Assembly: GCF_014196715.1 (NCBI RefSeq) | Contig: NZ_JACIEF010000005.1 | Span: forward strand, 102,476 to 166,475 | Direction: 5' to 3' | Source: Pedobacter zeae | Lineage (GTDB): Bacteria > Bacteroidota > Bacteroidia > Sphingobacteriales > Sphingobacteriaceae | Length of the DNA: 64,000 nt | Part shown: piece after piece, positions 24,688 through 33,454 of the stretch | Layout of the letters: each line of letters starts with the position of its first letter | How positions within the stretch are numbered: position 1 is the stretch's first letter | Program-made: the position numbers and the translations under genes | Notes under the pieces: model-generated | Told to the model about the DNA's origin: nothing | What the model saw: only the letters and a program-made list of their open reading frames with translations | The model's database searches: none

Positions 24688-24722
24688 AGCCGTCCTGGTG
24701 TAAAATCCGGACGGCTTTTTTG
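24688..24722 (+). terminator. Terminator after the amt-porin unit
   Basis: AGCCGTCC (24688-24695) pairs with GGACGGCT (24709-24716), followed by a T-run. Supports amt and the porin ending as one unit. Confidence 0.85.
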
Positions 24723-24761
24723 TATCTTTAAAAATATCCGGTTAGTTATAAATCCATTCTA

Positions 24762-25343
24762 ATGAAATACATTCTTCTGATTCTTTTGATTACCATTTCT
24801 ATTGATCTCTCTGCACAACAAAAACAGTTTGCTAAAGATGATAACGGTAATTTTATTTACTATCAGGTGGTAGATTCTCAATCTTTAAGTAAAGATACCT
24901 TATTGCAAAGGGCCAAATCTTTTGTTAACGTCGTTCAAAAAAAAACGATGAAAGCAGAAAGCATTACCGATACCTCTGTTTTGGCCAAAGGAACTATGAT
25001 TATCGATAAAACCATTTTAGTGGTCGGTCACCCAAGTGGCGAAGTGAGCTATAATTTTGTATTTGAAGTTCGTAAAGGGAAATACCGTTTTTGGTTAACT
25101 GATCTTTTGTTTATACCCTATCAACGCGACCGTTATGGAAACTTCGTAGCCACCACTAAAATCGGTGTGCCTTTAGAACGTACGCCAGGCAAGCTTGGGG
25201 CCGGAGCATGGAAAGATATTGTAAATAGTACCTACACTAAAATTGAAAAATTTGGAGAGGATTTTAAAAGATATTTAGCAACCGACAGGGTAGAGAAAGC
25301 CAAAAAGAGAACCGAAACCATTTCTACCAAAAAATGGGAATAG
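24762..25343 (+). CDS. DUF4468-like secreted protein
   Basis: 193 residues with a signal peptide (MKYILLILLITISIDLSAQQ). The domain has the DUF4468 outline: YYQVVDSQSLSKDTLLQRAKSF, ILAKGTM-like strand (VLAKGTMIIDKTI), then NFVFEVRKGKYRFWLTDLLFIPYQ. These are envelope proteins of Bacteroidota with a TBP-like fold and unknown role. Convergent with the SRPBCC gene, whose stop is six bases away on the other strand. Confidence 0.75.
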   Translation: MKYILLILLITISIDLSAQQKQFAKDDNGNFIYYQVVDSQSLSKDTLLQRAKSFVNVVQKKTMKAESITDTSVLAKGTMIIDKTILVVGHPSGEVSYNFVFEVRKGKYRFWLTDLLFIPYQRDRYGNFVATTKIGVPLERTPGKLGAGAWKDIVNSTYTKIEKFGEDFKRYLATDRVEKAKKRTETISTKKWE

Positions 25344-25349
25344 CTCAAA

Positions 25350-25817
25350 TTAAAACTTGCCAAAAAGTTCTTCAACTTTCTGATAGCGGAATTTAAAAAT
25401 CTCTTTGATTTTACTGTTTACGAGTATTGCATTTGCAATGCTGCCGACCGGGCCCCATCCTATACTGTAGTGCAAAGTATCGTGCATTAAAATACCTCCA
25501 TCTATTTCTTCGAAATGATGTTGATGGTGCCAGAAGGCAAACGGGCCGAAACGCTGTTCGTCTATAAAATATTCTTTATCCTTCACATGAGTAATTTCGG
25601 TTACCCAGCTCAATTTAATTCCGAATAAAGGAGAAACCTTGTACGTAATAATTAAACCCGGATACATTTTGGTATTCGCCATATTAGGCGAGGTAACATC
25701 AAATGCCATATCTTTTGGGGTAATCTCTGCCAGGTTTAAGGGCGAAGAGAAAAAATCCCACGCAGTATCTAAATCTATTGGGATTCTCTGCTTAAATTCT
25801 AATCTATAAGTTCTCAA
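25350..25817 (-). CDS. SRPBCC-fold ligand-binding family protein
   Basis: 155 residues. The START-like fold is suggested by the N-terminal RIPIDLDTAWDFFSSPLNLAEITP, PLFGIKLSWVTEIT and the DEQRFGPFAFWHHQHHFEE segment, which match the SRPBCC (SulA-like/CDP-paratose-epimerase-associated) group. The only start that keeps the first strand is TTG at 25815-25817; the next ATG would cut into the domain. A near-consensus CATCTTTG lies about 25 bases upstream. Ligand and partners are unknown. Confidence 0.7.
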   Translation of the reverse strand: MRTYRLEFKQRIPIDLDTAWDFFSSPLNLAEITPKDMAFDVTSPNMANTKMYPGLIITYKVSPLFGIKLSWVTEITHVKDKEYFIDEQRFGPFAFWHHQHHFEEIDGGILMHDTLHYSIGWGPVGSIANAILVNSKIKEIFKFRYQKVEELFGKF

Positions 25818-25897
25818 CTGTTTGTTTTAAGCTAAAACAACAAAGATGCAGTTTTGTTGGCATTTAACCGCAAAGTTTGCAGAATGAAGGCGCAGTT

Positions 25898-26022
25898 GGA
25901 GCGCGACGGGTTTCGTCCTCCCGACTGAAGTGCAGCGGAATGCCTTGCCGTACAGGCGTGGAGGGATCTATTAGGGATATTGATCCCCAAAGTGGCCTAT
26001 AGATTTCTCGGCTACGCCCGAA
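25898..26022. repeat. Intergenic repeat (family B), degenerate copy 1
   Basis: GC-richer non-coding segment with GGAGGGATCTATT near the middle and AGATTTCTCGGCTAC near the right end. The copy at 49931-50040 has the same order, GGGAGAGATCTATT and AGATTCCCGACTAC. Confidence 0.5.
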
Positions 26023-26078
26023 TTGATGGCGCTAGGTTTCAGGAACCTGATCCCATCATCAATTTCACATCTTACAGC

Positions 26079-26552
26079 TTAATGTACCATTTTATCAGCG
26101 CAAGTGGAACTGGCAAATGCTTCCGGTTTAGCTTTAAAGATAAAACCCATACTTAAAATATAACCCATCGCATCATTAAGTGCTTTGTTCGATTTAAATG
26201 AAGGACTGGTGTTGATATCAGCATGTACTTCCAGTGCTACATCATAAATGTCAAGTAAATCGCAGATAGAATAAGCGGTTTCAATAGATTTTTGTACTTC
26301 CATCAGCATTCTTTCCTTAATGCTTACCTGTTGCGTGCTTTTCTCCTGGTGGATATACATAAAGCCGCCATGATGTTCTCTTAACAGCACAATTACCGTT
26401 GCAAAATCGGTTATGGCTCCTTTTACCTGCGAATCGGTACCGATGCAAACTTTAAGCTTATAGCCATTTTCGCTTTCTCTGATAATTGCTTTTTCTACTT
26501 CTTCCAAGATCGAAGTCTTAATAATTTCACCATTAAATTTTTTCCACGTCAT
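26079..26552 (-). CDS. YkuK-like (DUF458) ribonuclease H-like protein
   Basis: 157 residues. Marks of the RNase-H-like YkuK family: KVCIGTDSQVKG near the start with the conserved TDSQ, FATVIVLLREHHGG, then LEVHADINTSPSFKSN (HADIN) and a final MGYILSMGF with KAKPEAFASSTCADK. The family's substrate is not known; the fold suggests nucleic acid binding. A small hairpin, CCAAAGG/CCTTTGG at 26577-26595, sits just upstream of the start. Confidence 0.85.
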   Translation of the reverse strand: MTWKKFNGEIIKTSILEEVEKAIIRESENGYKLKVCIGTDSQVKGAITDFATVIVLLREHHGGFMYIHQEKSTQQVSIKERMLMEVQKSIETAYSICDLLDIYDVALEVHADINTSPSFKSNKALNDAMGYILSMGFIFKAKPEAFASSTCADKMVH

Positions 26553-26576
26553 ACATTGTATTTTTTGAGGTTAACT

Positions 26577-26595
26577 CCAAAGGAAATCCCTTTGG
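26577..26595. other. Small hairpin upstream of the YkuK-like gene
   Basis: CCAAAGG and CCTTTGG with a 5-nt spacer, 25 bases before the ATG. Could be in the leader RNA or an operator. Confidence 0.35.
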
Positions 26596-26788
26596 TACAA
26601 ATGGTTATCAGGTTTCTATAAAAATAAGTGCTAAAAATTAAATATGTGTTAAGTGTAAATGGTTTATTTGCTAACAAAATATTAGTTATCAACAAGTTAA
26701 TAATAATGTTTTGGATCAACTTATAATTTATTGAAACAAATTATTATCCGGGTCGTTACTATTTGTACATTCATAAAAAATCTTAACT

Positions 26789-27007
26789 ATGAGAGCAGAA
26801 CTGATTTTAGAGCTCCAGTTATTACAAAATAGCAGGGCCAATAAATTTTCGGATGAGCTGGCAGATAGAATTTTATCCTCTGTTGATACCATTAATGAAA
26901 AAGTGCTATCATCCATGTCTAAACGTGGAAACATGTTAATGTTATTGGATAAAACCTTAAATTTTTCGAGGTTGCGCAAATTAAAGAACCGGTTTTTCAG
27001 GCCCTAA
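26789..27007 (+). CDS. Small helical protein of unknown function
   Basis: 72 residues, ATG at 26789, no signal peptide. Mostly helical and amphipathic (LILELQLLQNSRANKFSDEL, RILSSVDTINEKVLSSM) with a very basic C-terminus (RLRKLKNRFFRP). It ends 51 bases before the helicase gene on the same strand and could be co-transcribed with it. An open frame also runs on the opposite strand (26728-26979). The plus frame is preferred for its position and composition. The basic tail could bind nucleic acid; that is a guess. Confidence 0.5.
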   Translation: MRAELILELQLLQNSRANKFSDELADRILSSVDTINEKVLSSMSKRGNMLMLLDKTLNFSRLRKLKNRFFRP

Positions 27008-27058
27008 AACCAAATCACCGGTTTTTGCCCAGGGGGAAATGATTACCTTTATGGCTGA

Positions 27059-28363
27059 ATGATAGAACATGCGTTAAAAAAATTAAATATTACTGCACTT
27101 AACCAGATGCAGGAAGCTTCTTTACAAGCGGCCAGAACCGGTAAAGATGTGATACTGATTGCACCAACGGGTTCGGGAAAAACATTAGCCTTTTTATTGC
27201 CCGTGCTCTCCAGCTTAAAAACAGGGGTAAGGGGTGTCCAGGCACTGATTTTAGTGCCATCGAGGGAACTTGCCCTGCAGATCGAGCAGGTGTTTAAACA
27301 AATGGGTACTGCATTTAAGGTAAACTGCTGTTATGGTGGTCATGCGGTACGGATAGAAAAAAATAACCTCGCACACCCGCCAGCCGTTTTAATCGGTACA
27401 CCTGGCAGAATAGCATACCACCTGGATAACCAGAATTTTGACGAATCTTTTATCCAAACACTGGTTTTGGATGAGTTTGATAAATCGCTTGAGTTTGGTT
27501 TCGAAAATGACATGTCTTATATTATCGGCTCGCTACTTTCGTTAAAACAGCGAATACTGACTTCGGCAACGAAAATGGAAGAGATCCCGGCATTTGTGAA
27601 AATCAATACTCCGGTAGAAGTCGATTTTTCAAAGCATACAGAAGCCAGGCCAGATCTAACACTTAAAAAAGTAACCGCGCCGGCTGCCGATAAATTAGAT
27701 TATCTTTTTCGATTGCTAAGTAAGATAGGTGATAAAAATACGCTGGTTTTCTGTAATCATAGGGAAACAGTCGACCGGATCAGCGATCTGCTTTTCGAAA
27801 ACGGGCTAGGACATGATGTATTTCATGGTGGAATGGATCAGTTTGACCGAGAAAAGGCTTTATTAAAATTTAGAAATGGAAGCCATAGGATTCTGATCAC
27901 AACAGACCTTGCTGCCCGTGGCCTTGATATCCCGGAAGTAGAGCACATTGTACATTACCAATTACCCTATACACAGGACGCTTACATTCACCGTAATGGT
28001 CGTACCGCGCGGATGCATGCCAAAGGGACAGCTTACGCCATTTTAACCACCGGAGAACATTATAGTTATTTACCTGATGATATTGAGGAAGAGATTTTAT
28101 CAGCTCATTATAAATTGCCCGGGGCCAGCGATTGGATAACCTTGTATTTGGCGCACGGTAAGAAAGATAAAATCAACAAAATTGATATTGTTGGTTTATT
28201 TTTGCAAAAAGGTAAGTTATTAAAAGAAGATCTCGGATTAATAGAAGTTAAGGATACTACAAGTTACATAGCCGTTAAAAGAAACAAAGTAGAAAAACTA
28301 TTGAAAGCCTTAGATGGAGAAAAAATTAAAGGGAAAAAACTTAAATTAAAAATTGCCAGTTGA
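27059..28363 (+). CDS. DEAD-box RNA helicase of the DbpA type
   Basis: 434 residues. Helicase motifs in order: Q-motif ALNQMQ, I APTGSGKT, Ia PSRELALQ, Ib TPGRIAYH, II DEFD, III SAT, IV VFCNHRE, V TTDLAARGLDIP, VI HRNGRTAR. Motif II is DEFD instead of DEAD, a tolerated but uncommon variant that keeps the metal-binding Asp and catalytic Glu. The last 75 residues (LAHGKKDKINKIDIVGLFLQ to IKGKKLKLKIAS) match the DbpA-type RNA-binding domain, which targets such helicases to 23S rRNA during 50S assembly. Probable role: ribosome biogenesis. Confidence 0.88.
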   Translation: MIEHALKKLNITALNQMQEASLQAARTGKDVILIAPTGSGKTLAFLLPVLSSLKTGVRGVQALILVPSRELALQIEQVFKQMGTAFKVNCCYGGHAVRIEKNNLAHPPAVLIGTPGRIAYHLDNQNFDESFIQTLVLDEFDKSLEFGFENDMSYIIGSLLSLKQRILTSATKMEEIPAFVKINTPVEVDFSKHTEARPDLTLKKVTAPAADKLDYLFRLLSKIGDKNTLVFCNHRETVDRISDLLFENGLGHDVFHGGMDQFDREKALLKFRNGSHRILITTDLAARGLDIPEVEHIVHYQLPYTQDAYIHRNGRTARMHAKGTAYAILTTGEHYSYLPDDIEEEILSAHYKLPGASDWITLYLAHGKKDKINKIDIVGLFLQKGKLLKEDLGLIEVKDTTSYIAVKRNKVEKLLKALDGEKIKGKKLKLKIAS

Positions 28364-28512
28364 GCCTTTTGGTTCAATGGTTCATCAGCCAATAGTTCAT
28401 TGGCTTTAGGCAACCGTCAAACTTTGAACTTTCCAGCATTAAATTTTTTTCGGGCCCGCAACATTTTAGCTTTAAAACGTTCTAACATTAAACATTCAAC
28501 AACTCAAACCCC

Positions 28513-28746
28513 ATGAGCAATAACGATATATTAAAAAAATTAAGAGTAGCCTTATCATTAAAAACGGAAGATATTATTACCATTTGCAACCTGGTAGGCT
28601 TTAAGGTAACCAAAGCTGAGCTGGGTGATATTTTCAGGAATGAAGATCATGAGAATTTTAAACCTTGTGGCGATCAGATCCTCCGTAATTTTTTAAACGG
28701 TCTGGTGATTTACAAAAGAGGTCCGAGGGATGAAAAAAAGCAATAA
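28513..28746 (+). CDS. Half-length DUF1456 (YehS-like) protein
   Basis: 77 residues. The sequence NNDILKKLRVALSLKTEDII and KPCGDQILRNFLNGL match the DUF1456 repeat, especially the second half of E. coli YehS. YehS has two such repeats in about 156 residues; here there is only one. The next gene begins inside its last codons (17-base overlap), so translation may be coupled. Function of the family is unknown. Confidence 0.75.
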   Translation: MSNNDILKKLRVALSLKTEDIITICNLVGFKVTKAELGDIFRNEDHENFKPCGDQILRNFLNGLVIYKRGPRDEKKQ

Positions 28747-31420
28747 ATTATGCTTTTTATTATTTTTTATACTGATCACTTTCTCTTTTAACGCTCTCGC
28801 ACAGTCTCAGTTTAAAATAAGAGGCAGCATCATCGATTCCCTGAAAAAGCCTATCGAGGGTGTATCTATCCGATTACTTGCCAATCAAGATACCCTTCGT
28901 TCAACTTCTGATGCGAAAGGGAATTTTACATTCGCAAAGGTAAGCCACCATAAATTCTATCTTTCCGTTGCTGCTTTGGGCTATAAACCATTTGCCTCCG
29001 TCTATGAAATTGAATCTTCGGAGAAAAACTCCGTTTTAGCGCCCATTATGCTCCAAATGGAAACAATTCGTCTGCAAGATGTAGAGGTTAAAATAAAAGT
29101 AAATCCCATTAAGATCAAGAAAGATACCATTGAATATAATGCCGGGGCCTATGCAGTAAGGGAAAACGATAAGGTTGAAGATCTGTTAAAGCAACTTCAA
29201 GGCGTTGAAGTTGATGAAAAAGGAGCAGTTACTGCCATGGGTAAAAAAATGACCAAGCTGCGGGTAAATGGCGAAGATTTTTTTACCGGTAATGTAGAAG
29301 ATTACATTAGGCAATTGCCCGCAGATATTATTGCTAAACTTCAGGTTATTGATGATTATGGTGATGAAGCCAACTTTACAGGCATAAAGACCGGTACGCC
29401 ACAAAAAATGTTAAACCTGGTAACCAAGCCTGGTATGGGTAAAGGTTATTTCGGCGGGGTGGATATGAGTTCTGCTACCAATAATGCACACCATCTTGGC
29501 ACTAAAGGTAATATATGGGAAAAAACAAAGCAAATTGGTTTTGGAAGCCGTTATGGTATAACCAATAATGAGTTTGCCAAAGTAAACAATGGAGCTTTAA
29601 ACGGTAGCATCAGAGACAAAATCTCGAAGGAATTTAATTTTAATGGAGGGTACCATTTTACTAACGGCATTAATAAATCTGTCCAGAGTACTTACCTGGA
29701 AACCTTTAATCCCCAGGGAACCCTATTCGATTTAAGGGAAAGTGCCAATACTTCCAAATCCATAAACAATACCATCAACCTGGGCTTAAATGGGGCCACA
29801 AAGAAAAACTATTTTAATGTTTCGCTCAGTGGGGCTTTAGCCAATACCCGTAATGATGTATTTTCTACTTCGAATAAAACCGGTTTTATTAACCAGGACC
29901 TGATATCTAATTCAGGTTCGAGGAATAGAAACCCTAATGTTAATGCAAGTGTTAATTGGTCTTCGCGGTTAGCTAATCGTAAACGGTCATTATCGATGGG
30001 ATTTAATTTTGGCTCAAGCGAAGGAAATTCAAGCAGCACGATTAACGACATGATCAGGTACTATAACGAAACCACAAACGTACTGGTTAAAGATTCATTA
30101 TTAAACAGATTGGTTGCGAACAATACCTCAAGCTCTAATTTTGGGGGTAATTTCCAATTTTCCAATTCATTAAAAGAGCCGAACGACAGTACAGGCTACA
30201 GCTTTATTAACCTTTCTTATCGTTTTTCGGTTAGCAGGAACCGGAATCTGCAAACTACCATGGTTACCAATCCGTTCGGTAATAGTTTCGTTGTCGATTC
30301 GCTCGGGCAAGATTATGTATCTGATTTTATTAATCAGAATTTTGGAATTGGTTTTAGTACCAATACCAAGCAGATCAGTTACAATTTCGGGCTTAATTTT
30401 TCACCGAGCATCATAATGGGTAAATACCAAAATAGGGGGGAGGAATTAAAAAACTATCAGTTAAATTTTTCGCCCTCTGCAAATTTAAGTTACCAGCTTA
30501 AAGACAATGAAAATTTAAGTTTCGGTTACAACGGTTATACCAGCTCACCTGATTTTAATAAATTGCAGCCTATCAGAAATAATAATGACGTGCAGAACCT
30601 GGTTATCGGTAATCCGGACCTCAAGGCAACATCGAGCCATACTGCCGATTTGAGTTATAATCAGTTTGGCCTTAGGTCGGGATTGAGTATTATGGCAGGT
30701 TTAACGGGTTCTTTCGCTTTTAATAGCGTAGTCAGTAACACCATTTTTCTGCGTGATACGCTAAACAGCTTAAAACAGCAAACCACCTACGAGAATGTAA
30801 ACGGTATTTACAATGTGGGAGGTAATTATTCCTTAAATAAAAGATTGTTGACCAATAAGCTGTCACTTTCGATCAATGGCAACATTGCCTACAGCCATAA
30901 TGTTTTTTATACTGAAAACGTATTAAACCGCAGTAGTGGGATTAACGTTTCAAATGCTTTTAGGCTTAACCTGAACGAGAAAAAATATTCATTTAATACC
31001 AGTGTGTCGTACAGTTTTAGTTCAAACACTTATTCTATAATGAATCAGAATATTAAGAATGTCCAGGTTTTAGCTTTAAATAGCAATGGCAGCTGGATTC
31101 CAAATAAACGTTTTAGGGTAAATGCATCGGTCTCTAAAAGTTTAAATTTTGGGTATAATCTATCTGCCGGAAATCCTTTATTGGTAAATATGGGACTAAA
31201 TACCTCTTTTTTAAAGGATAATAAACTTCTTTTTTCTATCCAGGCAAACGATCTGTTTAATCAGGGAGCGTTGTTTAGCAGCAGTATCAGCAATAACGCT
31301 ATTTCCGAGAACAGGACAAGGTTCATCAGCCGTTTTGTACAAGCTACTTTGAGCTATAACCTGAGTCAGTTTGGAAATAAAAAAGGTAAAGTGGATAGTA
31401 ACTTTAACGTCGACGAATAA
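28730..31420 (+). CDS. Large outer-membrane beta-barrel protein with CarboxypepD_reg and plug domains
   Basis: 896 residues. Signal peptide ending NALAQ; a carboxypeptidase-regulatory-like beta-sandwich (residues 27-115: KIRGSIIDSLKKPIEGVSIR, DAKGNFTFAKV); a TonB-plug-like domain (about 120-240: NDKVEDLLKQLQGVEVDEKG, KLRVNGEDFF, IKTGTPQKMLNLVTK); then a long barrel rich in Asn, Ser and aromatic residues, like the outer-membrane beta-barrel family 3 proteins. A SusD partner is missing, and no TonB box is obvious. It may take up or assemble surface molecules; the ligand is unknown. It overlaps the DUF1456 gene and is followed by the SGNH hydrolase gene. Confidence 0.85.
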   Translation: MKKSNKLCFLLFFILITFSFNALAQSQFKIRGSIIDSLKKPIEGVSIRLLANQDTLRSTSDAKGNFTFAKVSHHKFYLSVAALGYKPFASVYEIESSEKNSVLAPIMLQMETIRLQDVEVKIKVNPIKIKKDTIEYNAGAYAVRENDKVEDLLKQLQGVEVDEKGAVTAMGKKMTKLRVNGEDFFTGNVEDYIRQLPADIIAKLQVIDDYGDEANFTGIKTGTPQKMLNLVTKPGMGKGYFGGVDMSSATNNAHHLGTKGNIWEKTKQIGFGSRYGITNNEFAKVNNGALNGSIRDKISKEFNFNGGYHFTNGINKSVQSTYLETFNPQGTLFDLRESANTSKSINNTINLGLNGATKKNYFNVSLSGALANTRNDVFSTSNKTGFINQDLISNSGSRNRNPNVNASVNWSSRLANRKRSLSMGFNFGSSEGNSSSTINDMIRYYNETTNVLVKDSLLNRLVANNTSSSNFGGNFQFSNSLKEPNDSTGYSFINLSYRFSVSRNRNLQTTMVTNPFGNSFVVDSLGQDYVSDFINQNFGIGFSTNTKQISYNFGLNFSPSIIMGKYQNRGEELKNYQLNFSPSANLSYQLKDNENLSFGYNGYTSSPDFNKLQPIRNNNDVQNLVIGNPDLKATSSHTADLSYNQFGLRSGLSIMAGLTGSFAFNSVVSNTIFLRDTLNSLKQQTTYENVNGIYNVGGNYSLNKRLLTNKLSLSINGNIAYSHNVFYTENVLNRSSGINVSNAFRLNLNEKKYSFNTSVSYSFSSNTYSIMNQNIKNVQVLALNSNGSWIPNKRFRVNASVSKSLNFGYNLSAGNPLLVNMGLNTSFLKDNKLLFSIQANDLFNQGALFSSSISNNAISENRTRFISRFVQATLSYNLSQFGNKKGKVDSNFNVDE

Positions 31421-31478
31421 AATAATTAAATCCAGATTATTTAGTTTAGCGTTTCGCTTGTTACCAATTATATACCCC

Positions 31479-32216
31479 ATGAAAAGTAAATTCTTGTTTT
31501 TCATCTTGCTAATTTCTGCATGCAATTTATTTGCCCAGGTTCAGAATGCAGATTCTTTAAACAATAAACCTAAGAAAGAAAACTTTGCCGATGATTGGGC
31601 GGCGCTTACGAAGTACCAGAAAGAGAACGAACTTTTGCCCCTGCCAAACCGAAAAGAAAAACGGGTGGTATTTTTAGGGAGTTCGATTTTTGAATTCTGG
31701 AAGCAGAAAGATCCTGAATATTTTACTAAAAACCCCTATCTGGATAGGGGGATAAGCGGGCAGATTTCGCCGCAACTGCTTATCCGTTTCCGGCAGGATG
31801 TAATTAACCTTAAGCCAAAAGTAGTGATTATTTTGGCGGGCAGTAATGATATTGCAGGCAATACAGGTCATGTTACCATCGATAAGATTATGGATAATAT
31901 TAAATCGATGGCAGAACTGGCGCGGTTACACCATATTAAGGTCATACTTTGTAAATACCTGCCTGTTTATGAATATCCGTGGAATAAGAATATTAAAGCA
32001 GCCGATATCATTGTTAATTTAAATGAAAAGATTGCCGCCTATGCAAAAGATAGAAATTACACCATTTTGGATTATTGGACACCTTTGGTAGACGACAGGA
32101 AAGGGCAGCGGGCTGAATTAACAATTGATGGTGTTCATCCTAATCTTGCAGGTTATAAAATAATGGAAGAAGTGACAGATGCTGCGGTGAAAAAAGCCTT
32201 GAAAAGCAGACATTAG
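31479..32216 (+). CDS. Secreted SGNH/GDSL-family hydrolase
   Basis: 245 residues from the ATG at 31479, chosen because it gives a signal peptide (MKSKFLFFILLISACNLFAQ) with a possible lipobox-like Cys. Catalytic blocks are present: block I VVFLGSSIFEFW (Ser nucleophile), block II GISGQ (Gly), block III AGSNDIAG (Asn) and block V IDGVHPN (Asp and His). Such enzymes are esterases, lipases or carbohydrate deacetylases in the periplasm. The gene follows the outer-membrane barrel gene after 58 bases and may act on the same substrate. Confidence 0.9.
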   Translation: MKSKFLFFILLISACNLFAQVQNADSLNNKPKKENFADDWAALTKYQKENELLPLPNRKEKRVVFLGSSIFEFWKQKDPEYFTKNPYLDRGISGQISPQLLIRFRQDVINLKPKVVIILAGSNDIAGNTGHVTIDKIMDNIKSMAELARLHHIKVILCKYLPVYEYPWNKNIKAADIIVNLNEKIAAYAKDRNYTILDYWTPLVDDRKGQRAELTIDGVHPNLAGYKIMEEVTDAAVKKALKSRH

Positions 32217-32492
32217 CAGTCACCTCTACCGAAGTAAAGCGGAGCAGAGCGCGCTATCCCTAGTGGACTTTTATATCACTCATAGCAATGATTTTTTCAG
32301 GATAAACTGATGTGATAGTTTATTTTCATGAATTTTCAATAATATTTGAAAGTTTAATAAATTTAACTTACTTTTACATGGTGATAGGAAAAAGCGCATA
32401 AAACATTTTAAAGACTGCCTCTAAAGAGGTGTATTTTTTTAACCTGTACTTTCATTTTTTCCTGAAAAATAAATAAATTAAAGTTGCTGGTT

Positions 32493-32840
32493 ATGGATTA
32501 CAATATACTCGGCTATGCCATTTTTATAACGGCTATCGTATTTATCATAGTAGTTGTAGGAAAAATATGCTACCATAACGGAAATATCTTTGTAGCTGAA
32601 CTGATCCCTGATCACCTCGACCTCTGCAAACAGATCAATAAAACGCTACTGGTTGCTTATTACCTGGTAAACATAGGTTATTGTGCCATGACCTTGGTAG
32701 GTTGGGAGACGATCACTTCATGGCAGCAATTGGCAGAAGTAATGGCAGTAAAGGTGGCCACCATTGTCTGCATTTTATCGGTACTTCATTATTCAAATAT
32801 TTACCTGCTTACCTATACCATACATAAATTAATAAAATAA
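32493..32840 (+). CDS. Small three-helix membrane protein (paralogue A of a tandem pair)
   Basis: 115 residues from ATG 32493 (a TTG nine bases upstream is the alternative). Helix one YNILGYAIFITAIVFIIVVVG, a middle helix in YYLVNIGYCAMTLVGW, and a third near VATIVCILSVLHYSNIYLL. It shares GYA, the NK before the second helix, and YxLxNIG with the next gene at the same spacings, so the two are probably paralogues that may form a heteromer. Function unknown. Confidence 0.65.
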   Translation: MDYNILGYAIFITAIVFIIVVVGKICYHNGNIFVAELIPDHLDLCKQINKTLLVAYYLVNIGYCAMTLVGWETITSWQQLAEVMAVKVATIVCILSVLHYSNIYLLTYTIHKLIK

Positions 32841-32859
32841 CAACCTAAATTTTTTCATT

Positions 32860-33243
32860 ATGGAAACGACTAAAATTTTAATCGGCTATGCAGTTTACCT
32901 GCCCATTGCACTTTTTTTAACTTTTTATGTTTCAAAAACGCTGTTCAAAAACAGTAAGGTATATATGCTCGATATTTTTAAGGGCAGGGAAGAAATAGCG
33001 GGGGCTACCAATAAACTTTTCGAAACGGGTTTTTATCTGCTCAATATCGGCTTCGCCCTGCTAATCATGAAAATTACCATCCACGAAAATAATTACCGCA
33101 ATTTAATAGAAGCTTTAAGCTCAAAGATCGGTGGATTTGCGATCTATCTGGGCATAATGTTGTTTATTAACCTGTATTTCTTTTTCAGGGGAAAACGAAA
33201 AGCCAAAGAAAGCTTAAAGCCTATTCCTTTTCAACCTGCATAA
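32860..33243 (+). CDS. Small three-helix membrane protein (paralogue B of a tandem pair)
   Basis: 127 residues. Helices at GYAVYLPIALFLTFYVSK, ETGFYLLNIGFALLIM and GFAIYLGIMLFINLYFFF, then a basic tail (RGKRKAKES). Residues matching the upstream paralogue: GYA at the first helix, NK before the second, and FYLLNIG versus YYLVNIG. It begins 19 bases after that gene, so they form an operon. Neither has a known motif; a channel, transporter or signalling pair is possible. Confidence 0.65.
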   Translation: METTKILIGYAVYLPIALFLTFYVSKTLFKNSKVYMLDIFKGREEIAGATNKLFETGFYLLNIGFALLIMKITIHENNYRNLIEALSSKIGGFAIYLGIMLFINLYFFFRGKRKAKESLKPIPFQPA

Positions 33244-33256
33244 TTATAAGAAAAAT

Positions 33257-33349
33257 GGTTATCCTGAGCTTGTCGAAGGACCTACGTAGATTTATGGTAA
33301 GCGTTTCGATACTTCGTCAAGCTCAGTACAGGCTGGGCTCAACATGACA
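33257..33349. repeat. Intergenic inverted repeat (family A), copy 1
   Basis: ATCCTGAGCTTGTCGAAGGA at 33261-33280, then an inverted match around CTTCGTCAAGCTCAG and CTCAACATGACA to 33349. The same family occurs at 43693-43760. Confidence 0.65.
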
Positions 33350-33425
33350 TTTTCTGGTTTTTCAAGTTGTCTTTTTTTAACACTCAGATTTATTTAAAAC
33401 CTTTCCATTAACGCCTCAAACAAAA

Positions 33426-33450
33426 AAGTCCCGATTTTTGATCGGGACTT
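33426..33450 (-). terminator. Terminator after ettA
   Basis: AAGTCCCGAT (33426-33435) and ATCGGGACTT (33441-33450) with a 5-nt loop. The minus strand has a run of Ts right after it, 5 bases beyond the ettA stop region. Confidence 0.85.
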
Positions 33451-33454
33451 TGCA

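Noticed and set aside
26728..26979. 83-codon minus-strand frame opposite the small helical protein
   Set aside because: Both strands are open here; the plus-strand frame has a better start, amphipathic helices and a position just upstream of the helicase.
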